DNA of 64,000 bases, taken from positions 18,844,722 through 18,908,721 of the forward strand of contig NC_053411.1 of NCBI RefSeq assembly GCF_016859285.1, given 5' to 3'. The stretch is from Xiphias gladius (taxonomy: Eukaryota; Chordata; Actinopteri; Istiophoriformes; Xiphiidae). Below the pieces are notes generated by a model. The model ran no database searches and was not told the origin of the DNA. It saw only the letters and a program-made list of their open reading frames with translations. Below, in pieces: positions 43,601 through 54,500 of the stretch (positions within the stretch are counted from its first letter, which is position 1; every line of letters starts with the position of its first letter). The position numbers were made by a program, and so were the translations under genes.

Positions 43601-44899
43601 AGCTCGCTCGCCCTCTCTCTCATCCCCCAGTCACCCTTTCTGCAGACAGCATTTACATATCCGAGGATCAAACACATCGTTATAAAACAAGCCTGTGTGC
43701 GTGTGTTTCAGAGCGTTTAGTTACTGAATACATCAGACGACCACACACACACACACACACACACCGATTCCATTCATATTGATTCTTTTGTTTAAAATAA
43801 ATCTATGACGACCCTCCATGTACAGAGCCTGGAAACAGTTTCAGCCCAGCTTAGAGTCTTATTTTTTTCAGTCACACTGGAGGAAAAGAGACTTTTTGAC
43901 AGAGAACTGAAAAAAAAACATTTATATCTTTAATAACAACATGAAAACAAATCAAGAGAAATACATGAGAATTAAGAACACATACAACAAAAAATGCATT
44001 AACTAACATGTGGTCGTCCTTGTATTCTAAGATCTTGGATAAAATAAAACACGGAGAAGTCTGACAATTTATTTGCTCTCTCGTCGAGTCAGATGTTCAG
44101 ATCGATACCGCATTATTACATAAAAACAGATCCTCAGCTGCAGCGACTGTCTCTGATGTGGACCATCACACTAATGAGCCTGTAAATAAAGCACCCAAGA
44201 GTTCACCAGCGAGCCTGAGTCCTGTCTGAGCCTCAGTGTTGTGGTCTCGGGGTTTTCTTTACTGGCTGATCACTGTGCAGAGACACCGGACGCTTTCACC
44301 TCTGACCGTCACTCGAACTCTCCTGCGGACCAACGTGTGGTCCGCTCATTTGTAGTGTGAAATCAAAACAGAACAACCCCAGTGCTTTAGGACTTTTAAT
44401 GTGTTTTCAAAAAGATAAAACCCAACTGAGTCCATCTACTGATCATGAACTGTGAAGGAGCTGATTTTATAATAAGCATATTTACTTAAGATCATCGGGT
44501 AACTATGGTAACACATTCTGCGCATAAGTCATAATTATTGCTACTTGATATGACTTATTATTCATGATTGTCGTTCGAACATGTACTTTTGCTTTTAATA
44601 TATTTTAGATTATCTTCTGTCTTCTTCACTGATTTTGTTAAGTTCTCCGAGACTCGTGAATCTACAGCAGAAAGACATGAGGCAATAAAAAAAGCAATAA
44701 TCCAATCGTTCTCCAATCAATTCACAATATGACTCATTTTAAATTTGACATAAATATCAACCATGAAGTTAAAACCCAACAAACCACAGTGACACTGGAC
44801 CTTAATTCATTTTTCATGTCAACAGAAATGTTTTATACGTAGCATGTTTGGGCAACGTAATTAATTATTTTACTGTAACATATTTGACCATATGTGCAT

Positions 44900-45245
44900 T
44901 TTAGGGCTGAAATTAATGATTATCTTCATTATCGAATGATCTGCAGATTATTTTCTCGATTTATCGACTAATTATTAATCCATAAAATGTAGGCAAACGC
45001 TGAAAAATGTCCATTATAGTTTCCCAGAGCCCAATTTGAAGTCTCCAAATTGGGTTTTTTGGTCAAACCAACAGACAGAAACCCCAGAATATACTGTTAA
45101 AACCACAGTAGGCTAAGAAAACCAGCAAATAGTCACATAGGAGAGGCTGAAATCAGTGAAACTTTGGCATTTTTGCTTAAATAACGATGGAAATGATCAA
45201 CTCCTTATCAAAGTAATCACTGAATAATTGATTTAGCTGTAGTGG
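44900..45245. repeat. Dispersed repeat family A copy
   Basis: From GGGCTGAAATTAATGATTAT to TAATTGATTTAGCTGTAGTG. It includes CAGAGCCCAATTTGAAGTC and a LINE-free AT-rich body, like the copies at 10.3 kb and 16.9 kb. Confidence 0.7.
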
Positions 45246-45870
45246 ACTTATTGTAGAGCCTCTGAACAAGAGTATTACAGATGTAATAAATAACACGTAG
45301 GCTCCTTGGACTTTTTCATCCTAATCATTTTTCTGATCACATTTACATCACGTGAACGCGAACAAAACAAGACAGTGGGATCATCTCTTTGAAAAGGGGC
45401 TAATGAGAGTCTGTGGAAAGTAGGTCTGTAGTCAAGCGAAGGAATGGTGGCTGCTCTTCCACCAGTCGATCGGTCGCATCGATCACCCAGTGATGCGAGA
45501 ACAAGAGCCACTGGGGGATATTCACTCAAAGCCTCAAGCGTTAAACGGGAACTGTGACGGAGCATCCTAACGCAGACAGAAATGAATAAAATTATGGGAG
45601 CTGTACAAATCTGCCCTTACACTGAGCTCTGTGAACTTCAGTTGAACCAGGTCTGCAGCAGGTTTCAGTTCATCCTCAGATACAGTGACCTCTAGTGGCA
45701 TTTAGGCGATTTCTACAGGACACAGCAACAAAGTATGAGAAACGATGCTGTTCCAGACGACACAGGTTTAAACCCGTTTTATAATAAGCAACAGTCCAAA
45801 TCAAAAGAACGAAAATTCTGCGTCTGGTTTGTGCACAAACACTGAGCTGTGCCGAAGGTCCGATGTGCTG

Positions 45871-46481
45871 TCAGTCTTCCTGGAGGACGGCGGTCCGCTT
45901 CTCCAGCAGCCAATGAGCTGCAATCCTGCTGGCATAGATCACATAAGACCAGGACAAGACCACGACCGCCAGCAAGACCTGAAAGACAAGAGAGAAAAAG
46001 ACCGCAGACGCTAAGAGAATCATTTGGATGAAATGATGAATGTAGCACAAAGACATTTTCAGTTAAATTCGGACAAACTAGAAACTGAGAACAGAAAAGT
46101 GTCACTGTGACCACATTAAGATTTTTAGCTGAAGTGAAAATGAATTTCTTATAGTCTCCGGATTGGTGGTTATTGATCTGATTCACTAGATTAACCGACT
46201 AATCGTTTGGTCAGTAAAACATCAGAAAAGAGTGAAAAATGCCCTTCCCAGAATCCTTCAGCCCAATGAGACATCAACGAATGTCTGGTTTCATCTGACC
46301 GACAGTCCCAAGCTAAAAACAAAAGCTGCTAACCGGTGCTAGCTGATTGCTAGCTTGCCCATTAGCGGCTAGTTTATCACAACCTCTCCGGTACCTGAGA
46401 GCAACGTGTAACTGAAGGCAGGTGTAAATAAAGTACCACAGAGTAGATCCTGTCCAGATCCCGTCTGCTTAATGTCACCAT
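45871..46481 (-). CDS. smim27: Small integral membrane protein 27-like micropeptide
   Basis: Two coding exons, 46,481-46,437 and 45,978-45,871, give 50 residues. Exon 1 reads MVTLSRRDLDRIYSV with donor GTG|GTACTT; exon 2 follows TTTCAG. One hydrophobic helix (VLLAVVVLSWSYVIYAS) and a basic/polar tail (HWLLEKRTAVLQED) follow. From memory, human SMIM27 has the same plan: an SRR..LDWIYS start, then a helix with SW and IIYAS. The position also fits, because human SMIM27 (formerly TOPORS-AS1) lies divergent to TOPORS, as here. The function is unknown. At this size homology rests on few residues, but phase, splice sites, motif and synteny agree. Confidence 0.8.
46160..46315. repeat. Dispersed repeat family A fragment in smim27 intron
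   Basis: Contains GATTAACCGACTAATCGTTT and AAACATCAGAAAAGAGTGAA, the end and start of the body of the family. Confidence 0.55.
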
Positions 46482-46559
46482 CTCCTCATTTAACCCAGAT
46501 TTAACCCGCCGAAACACAGATTTTTTTTGTTTTTGTTTACACCGCTTCGTTCCTCCTCT

Positions 46560-46960
46560 TCTTCATGAGTTTAGCGGCTGCGGTCAGTGGCCGTTTAACG
46601 GACAATAGCGCCATCTTCTGCTTCGGAGTGTTGACCGCAGATTGAATCACTGTCTTTATAATAAAATAATAGATCACAGCCTTCCGGGGCTCTTCTTTCT
46701 CGCGTTTTCTCTCCTGGTCATTTTAACACACTCAGTGTAAAGTGTGTAACGTGCGACAGACGCTTTTACCCGGCTGCTCTCACGGGGCAGATGGACGTTT
46801 TCTACTCAGACCGCTAGGTGGCAGCACCGAGAACACGACCGCTACGCTCGTGTTGGGAGGGGGGGGGGGGAATCAGAAACACGATGTCTCACTCTGCTTC
46901 GTTTTTCGGGAACCACGAACACACTTGTGGTCTGTTCACAGTCGGTTGTCGAGGACGCGA
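46560..46960. promoter_or_regulatory. GC-rich 5' flank of smim27
   Basis: A GC-richer stretch upstream of the smim27 start codon, with a G homopolymer near 46,858-46,870. It is probably the smim27 promoter area; a second ATG frame here has no protein support. Confidence 0.35.
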
Positions 46961-46982
46961 GGCTGAGATATGAGTCCATGTT

Positions 46983-47465
46983 TAGCAGTAGTGGAAAGCA
47001 ACAACGTACTTAAGTGAAATTTGAGGTACTTTACTTGAGTGTTTCCATTTTCTGATCCTTCATACGCCCAAATATATCGTACTTTTGATTGCATTACATT
47101 AAATTGAGGTGTAGTTTCTAGTTATTTCTCAGATAAGATTTGGCATAAAATCAGATGTGATGAGTTCATAAAATGTGTCGCTCCGAGATTAAACCAGTGG
47201 TTCCCAACATTTTTGGATCAACTGTGACCTCTCACGAGGAAGCGCCTTTTGCCACATTTCAGACGTTCGCGAGTTGTTGGCAGTTTCTTAGCGATTACCT
47301 CTCTAAACGTCTCGCGTGGTTTATACTGAAACACGTGCAAAATTGAGAACTGTGTTTCTTCTTCTTCTGTCTTTTCCCATGAATCATCCGACGACCCCTC
47401 GGGTTCACCCGGCGACCCTCTGGAGGGGCCCGACCCCCGGGTTGGGAACCAGTGAACTAAACTAA
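46983..47465. repeat. Dispersed repeat family C, longer copy
   Basis: Runs from GCAGTAGTGGAAAGCAACAA with TACTTAAGTG, through AACCAGTGGTTCCCAACATT, to GACCCTCTGGAGGGGCCCGA and GGTTGGGAACCAGTG. The internal GGTTCCCAAC and GTTGGGAACC form an inverted pair. It is inserted between smim27 and topors. Confidence 0.65.
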
Positions 47466-47982
47466 AAGCAGCTCCAGCAGTAAAACGCTGCCGAAGCCTC
47501 CACGACTCAGATTAATCGATTAATCAGTTAATTAAAGTAAACAAATGACCATCAAAAAAAATAAAAAAAAACACAATCTAAGGTGTAAATAAAGCAAAAA
47601 TCTCAAATCAAAAACAAATAAGAAGTACATCCTATCCTCAACTTCTTGGAGGATGTAGTGCCATTTTTTATTTTCACTCCAAGAAAAGAAACAATGTGTA
47701 TGAAAAGTTTAGCATGAAAAAAATAACATTTCTTATTGTGAGTCGAAATTATGAGATGTTAAAATAAAGCAATGAAATACGAGGCCAGAATAATGAGATG
47801 CTAAATAAAACCCACGACAGATGTTTTTATTTATGAAGTCAAAATTTATGATTTCACATAATATTAGTAGATAATGGGTCAAAATAATTTATGAAGCGAA
47901 AATGTGGAAATGTGCGTCCACTGTTTCAGGTGTTGTGTTGTGAGTCAGTCGTCCTTTTTTATTTACGATCTTTGGCTAAGGA

Positions 47983-47999
47983 GGGGGGGGGGGGGGGGG
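47983..47999 (+). repeat. G17 homopolymer
   Basis: An uninterrupted run of 17 G just before the presumed topors 5' exon, able to form a G-quadruplex and prone to length errors. Confidence 0.9.
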
Positions 48000-48009
48000 T
48001 GCGTTGCTT

Positions 48010-48300
48010 TTCCCGTCATCCACCGCGGCATCTTTCTTACTCCAGCTGTGGGTAGCTTCGCTACGGACAAAAACGCCCGACACAAATGTCTCACTTTCTA
48101 ACCGGAGTTTCGATCTGAACGGATCTGAGCTGCGGAGTTCGGGAGACCGACAACGTGGCTGACAGCGGATGCCGCTCACAGTGCGGAATTCTGCCCGGAG
48201 GAGGAAGAAAAACCCGGATGAGAAGCTCCCGGAGCGACCCGGGGAGTCGACTTCTGCTCTGGTACAGAGAGCTAACCGTGTTAGCATGCTAACAGGCTAA
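48010..48300 (+). promoter_or_regulatory. CpG-rich topors 5' region
   Basis: A CpG-rich stretch about 0.7-1 kb before the topors coding exon, probably its promoter and untranslated first exon. A possible donor is CTCTG|GTACAG at about 48,261. Confidence 0.4.
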
Positions 48301-48990
48301 CAGGAATGTTCCTGTGTTTGTTGTTATCTGCCGCAGTAAAACGAGCGTTTACCGATGGTGACCAATGGTCCTGGGTGTTAAATATAAAACTGATAAACGT
48401 GTTTGGAAGCGAGAAGAGGAGAGAATATCTGAGCCTGCCGGTTCACTAAATGCTAACAGCTCTGTTCGCTGGTGTTAGCATGTTAGGTCAGTAGCAGCTA
48501 TAAATGTCAGTAATGTAGCGTCTTTCTCTCCGGTGGTTTGATTCGGTTTTTTTTTAATTTTTCTTAATTTTTTTTTGTTGTAACGGAGAAAGAGAAACCA
48601 GAAAGAAACTTAACGGAGGGTGAAGGTAGCTTAGCTCTCCGTAAGCCTCTTCTCCTGCGCCACCACTGAAGAACTAACTTATGGTCCAAACTGAGGCATC
48701 ATCAGGTGACAAAACTGTCCAGCGGCAACTGTTGTTCCTCCTCATCAGGTGTAGTTTTTGTTAGATACCTTAGAGCCTACATGTACCATTCCTGAAGTCA
48801 CAGAAACATAACAGAGGTAGCATTAACCAAATCCCCAATACAAGAACAAGACATTCAGCTGCTTCTGATATGATCTGTGGTCACAGTCTGATATGAAAGC
48901 TACAAGAAAGTTAGCACTCAGGAAGTGAGAGAAGAATGGTCACGTGATCCTCCTGAATCCATCTCACGGTCTGTTCTCTGTGCTCAGGTG

Positions 48991-51524
48991 ATGGCGCCCA
49001 CGCGGATGAAACTGCGTGTGCGTCGCCGTGATGGTGCAGGTGCAGCGGGAGGAGGTCAGCCGGCGGAAGAGGAGAGGAGTCGAGAGAGCAGCAGTCGCAG
49101 CAGCAGCAGGAGGAAAAACACCAGCAACACGTCCACCCCTGCTGCCGCCACCTCCTCGCCTCCCACCTCCTCTGCCTCAGCCTCGGCGAGGGCGGTGGTG
49201 GCGGCAGAGGACGCGTCGCCTGACTCCAAGTGCCCCATCTGTCTGGACCGCTTCAACAACCTGGCGTACCTGGACCGCTGCCTGCACCGCTTCTGCTTCC
49301 CCTGCATCCAGGAGTGGTCGCACAACAAGGCCGAGTGTCCGCTCTGCAAGCAGCCCTTCGCCTCCATCCTGCACTCGGTCCGTGCAGAGAACGACTTCAA
49401 GGAGTACACGCTGCGACCGGCGCCCGCCAACAGCAGTGTCGCCGCCACTGTGGCGATGGTGGCGGCGATGGCGTCGGCGGCAAGGAGCGACCACCAGATG
49501 AGGTTGATGCTACGGAGGCACAGGGTGGCAGACGGCGGAGAGACCACCACGAGGAGACGGAGGAGGGAGAGGGGAGGAAGAGGAGGAGGAAGCAGGAGGA
49601 CGGGGGTGTGGGAGTGGTATCTTGATTCTCCTCCTCTTCCTCTCCCTCCTCTTACTCACCATCCCGCCATCTCTCCCGTGGTTGCGGAGGACAGTGGGGA
49701 GGGAGAAGACGTGGAGCAGCAGAGGATGAGGGGGGGGGCAGATGTGGCTGAGCGTGGGGTGATATTTGAGGGACTGACGGGGCTGGGGGGGGCAGTGGCA
49801 GCAGCCCCCAATGACCGGGCCTCACGGCGGCTGATGACCCGTCTGGCGGCAAGGCAGCGGTTGCAGCGAGAAGGCGGAACTGTGCGGCGACTGAGGGAGA
49901 GAGAGACTGTGGCCTTCCGCCGCGCCCTCTACCGCTGCGGCATACGGGTCCGCGGCGTCGCCGGGGTCAGCGGTAACCAGGGGCAGCAGTGTGACATCAC
50001 AGCAGAGAGCTTCCGTCGTAACCCCGGCCACCTGAACAGACTCCGCCCCTGGCTGCGGCGGGAGCTCACCGTGCTGTACGGTGCACACGGCACGCTGGTC
50101 GACATCGTCCAGCGCATCATCATGGCGCAGCTGGCCCGCCACGGCCTGGAGGACACACCCACCATCGAAGAAGAGCTGCGACCGTTCCTGTTGGCTCGTA
50201 CCGACCACTTCCTGCACGAGCTGGTCAGCTTCGCCCGCTCGCCACTTAGTCTGGAAAATTACGACCTGCAGGCGGTGTACGAGCCGCTGGCCGCCACCCT
50301 TGAGCTGGACAGGACCAGCAGCCCCTCCGACAGCAGCTCCGTCATCGCCATATCAGAGGGGGAGGAAGAGGAGAGCCGGGCGGGAGGAAGGTCGGAGGAG
50401 AGGGCAGGGGGCGCTCACAACGATGTCATCCCAACAGGAAGCTGCCTTAGCCTGTCAGCCTGGGACGACGAAACACCGGGCCCCTCCTACTCCACCGCCG
50501 AGTCGTCGTGTTCGCTCGCCCCGCTGTCATTCAGCCCCGCCCCACAGGGGACAGCCAACGAGGAGGGGGGAGAGAAGCGGGAAGAGGAGGCGGAGGACGA
50601 GTGTCTGATCGTCGGGTACAAGAAGCCCATCGCGGAGCGGACTCCTGAGCTGGTGCAGCTCTCCTCTGACACCGAGGAAGAGGAGGACAAGGAGAAAGGG
50701 GAGGAGAAGACGGGCGAGAAGCTTCCTCCCCTCCCTTCCACCACTCCTCCTCTTTCTTACCTACCCACAATCCCTCCCTCCACATCTCATGCCTACCGCG
50801 AGGAGCAGGACAACAAGCCGAAGGAGAAAGATGGCGAGGCGGGCGGGCGTCACTCACGTACACGCTTGTGGTCGGGCAGCTCTGGACGAAGCCTGGAGTC
50901 TGTGTGCACGCTCAGCCCGAAGGAGCAGCGGCGGGAAAGCTGGAGAGACAGGAAGCAGTCCGGCAGCGAGGTGGTGAGGGAGAAGAGGAGGAGGAAGAGG
51001 AGGAGGAGAGGGCGGGAGAGGAGCGGCACCCTGTTCAACCCAAACCGCTCCATTTATCCCGCAATGATGCGCCGCCGCTCCCACTCCCCCTCACCGTTTC
51101 ATACCAGCGTTGAGTCCGGTTCGCCGCTGCCGCCCAGCCCGCCCGACTCCAGCTGGGAGTACCACTGCTCCCCTCTCACCTCCTCTGTGTCCTCACCGTC
51201 CCGCTCCTCCTCCTCCTCCTCACCCCTCGGCTCCTCCCCGCAGCCGTCGTCGCCGCCACCGCAGACGCCGCCGACGCCCTCGCTCTCCCCAGGCAACGCC
51301 TACCACAGAGAAAAACCTGGCGGGAAGAGGAAGTACAAGAGCCGCCACCTGGACAGCAATGACAAGGACCCCACCTGGAGGCCGAGCAGCAGCCTCCGCA
51401 GGGAGAAGAGGAGGGAGAGGGGGGAGAAGGAGAGGAGGAGGAGGAGGGGGAGAGATGGAGGGAGGAGAAGAGAGAGGCCCAGGAGGGAGGCTCACAGGGA
51501 GAGCGCTAGTTATTGTGGAGAGAG
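48991..51524 (+). CDS. topors: topors exon with RING and TOPORS domain
   Basis: 845 codons, very GC-rich. The zinc ligands are C81, C84, C97, H99, C102, C105, C116 and C119. The exon ends SYCGE plus AG, donor AG|GTGAGA. Tracts of Arg, Glu and Ser near the end are typical of the RS-like region. Confidence 0.92.
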
Positions 51525-54500
51525 GTGAGAGCAGACGACACACGTTTCTGTTTTGACTGTACCAGTATTCAAATGATTCGAAGTCATTGCTTCAGAAAAG
51601 TTTAATCAAATAACAGAAAACTAGTCGACAGTAGTTTTCAGGCGGTAAATTGTTTGTCATTTTGAAGCTGAATCTGGTTGCAGCTTCTCAAATGTGAGGA
51701 TTATCTGCTTTTCTCTGTTTCCTATCACAGTAAAGGGATTTTCTCTGGGTTCTGGACGCTTGCTTGGACGAAACAAGACGTTTGAAAGCGTCACCTTTGA
51801 CTGTGGGGAAACTGTGATGGACATTTTTCACTATTTCCTGACATTTCCTAGATAATCTATACATCCTGTATTTGTCGCAGCCAACCCATGCGTTGTACTC
51901 TATACAGCAGGGTTAGCTGCAGTTAGAAACAACTCATTGATCGATACTCACATTCCAGGTCAGCACAGTCACACAGAGCTGAAATCGCCAAGAGATTTAG
52001 GCTATTTTTTTTTTTTTAAACCCAATAGATCAACTATGCAAAATCACAGAAAATAATCAAAAACAAATTGTCTTTCACTGTTATTTTTTTACATGAGACC
52101 AAACTCTTCATGGTCATGACAGCAGAAGCAGCGCTGCAGCCCCAGGTCTAAAGGTGTCTTGTTCCAAAACCCAAAGATCCTCAGTTTACTGTGACAGAGA
52201 AGAGCAGCTAATTCTCACACAAAGTTTGGTATTTTTGTTTGAAAAGTGACTCGTATAAGGTCGTGACTGATAATGAGTTGATTCTGAAAATACACTCAGT
52301 TGGCAGTTTATTAGGGACACCCAGCTAAACCTAAGTCAGTCTGATCCCACAGTCCTGTAATAAATCCTCCTTCATGAAGGTTCTGATTTTCAGTTTGTGT
52401 TGAAACTGTCTCAAGGCGAGTTGATTCAACTTAATGATAATTTTGGAGGCTGCAGTTTGTGCTGCTTTTGAACTGTGTTTCGTTGTACTGATGTTTTTAT
52501 TTTTTAATTTTGTTTTGTTTTATAGATATATAATGAGGGTAGGCTTAATAACAAACACCTCTGTGTAATGCAGATTTGTGACGGCGCGACTTGAGGCTCT
52601 GGTGCGAAATTCTTTTATTTTTTTAAAACTCTGTTTTGTGAGGGAAACCTTCCTACAAACAGAACAGGCAGCTTTATACAAGGGTTTGGGGACGTTGAAA
52701 CCTGCGTCTCCTCGTGAACAGGTGGCGTTCAGCGGGGCTAATCAAGCGATTTATGACAAGTTTATCCAGGTACGACAGTCTGGTGAATCTGGCTCTCAAC
52801 ACTTGTACGAACCAACCTCACAGGAAAAAAGAGATTTATGATAATGTGGCTCTGTGGAAAAAGTTGAATAAACCCGATAGTTTGAGCTAAAAACCACTCG
52901 TTTCCCATCTGTCGTCCAGCAGCAGCAGCAGGAGGTGCAGAGACGACCGGAGTCCCAGCGTGGAAATCATCTACGAGGGCACCATCGCCTCCCACGAAAC
53001 ACAACCTCCCACACGAAAACGCCGCAGGAAACACCACCGCAAAATACAACACAGCAGGTACAGCATGCAGCAGCCATGCGGCTGGAAAATTAAACATATG
53101 GTGCGATTAGGTGCGGGGAAAGAAAAACCTTCATTTTCCACAGTAGGAATTCATTTTCATCACTGTTACCTGACCAGTTTTATTCAGAATTACAATAAAA
53201 CTGTAAAAAAGTTAAGTAACCGATGAAATGAAATAACATTAGATCTGGTTGAAACGTGTGACATTCAGTCCAAGCTCTCAGCAGTTGTAAAAACAGCCAG
53301 CAGGGGGCAGCCTGCCACCATTTGTCCCATCGACAGGAAGAAGAATTCTGCTCCCTTATGTTTTTTTATCAAACGAATTCATCGAAAGGTCTGTTTCTCT
53401 CTCTGCATTTTAAATGGTGATGGTAAATAGTTTGGTATTTTTAAATGGTAAAAATGAAAAGTTGCTCAGAAGACAACAAGCAGACTACTGCTATGCTACA
53501 GTTTTTGTAATTTTGTTGAGTTTCTTCCTCTGAATTGGTCTTTAAAAACGTCTGCGGGCTGTAGTTCCTCACTCCTGAATCAGTCAAAAATGTTAGTTAC
53601 TGAAATACATAATATTGGGTGGTTAGAACTGGTCACATTAATCAACAATTGTGTTCGCAGCTTCTCCAATGTGAGGATTTGCTGTTTCTGTCGCTGTAAA
53701 CTGAATATCTTTGGGTTTTAGACTGTTGGTCAGACAGAACAAAAAATGTGTTTGCGTGACGGGTATTTATCAGTATTTTCTGACATTTTATACACTGAGT
53801 TGAAAAACAGCAAAATTTTGTTTGTGGTTAGCTGAAGCCTAGAATTGCTTTAATTTCATTGATATCATGGAACCAGACAATCGGATCAAGATAAATCTCA
53901 GCGCGTGTCAGTAGGTCAACAGTTTTGGGGTTTTTTTCTTTCTTTATTTTTAAGTTGCTGGCGGCAGAAAGATATTGTTCAAAGAGAGATTGTGATTGAA
54001 TGATTCGATAAGGGATTCATTGGCTGAGGAGCTTTGCGAAAACGGCGATCTTGCCAACTCGGTGCAAGATCTGAAGGGGGCCCGGCTATGGAAATCAAAC
54101 CCCTGACGGATAGCGACCGTAATTGTTAGTTTAAACACAACATGGTCACTTGACTGGGGATCAATCAGCTCACTCTGCAGCTGAGAATTCTTGTTTTGTG
54201 GTGAACTCAGCAGGACCCAACACTTACGGTTGTAAATGTGGAAGTCTTTGTTTATCCATCAAGAACTTGAAATATAAGGCTGCATAATTTAGGTCCTATG
54301 AGGGTGAATGTTGGAAATTCAAAGTTGTGAAACTTTACTAACACGCAGTCTCTCTCTCTCTCAGTTCTCCGGTTATCATCACCCTTGACAGCGACAGCAG
54401 CCACGACGCCAACAAAAACAGTAACAGCAGCAGTCCGCTCAGCAGCCAGCAGACCGTTGATTTCTCCGACCTTCCTCCTCTCCCATTGGTGCATTCTGCC

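Larger units (their letters stand above)
40165..45865. other. Intergenic between the cyclase and smim27
   Basis: No exon recognised. It contains a 16-base perfect inverted repeat at 40,548-40,626, a GAG repeat at about 42,471-42,496, a (CA)n tract at about 43,741-43,764 and a family A repeat at 44,900-45,245. The part next to 39,918 may be cyclase 3' UTR. Confidence 0.5.

Noticed and set aside
49016-51556. Several 100-175 codon frames on both strands inside topors
   Set aside because: Shadows of the GC-rich topors exon; only the 867-codon frame carries the RING and TOPORS motifs.
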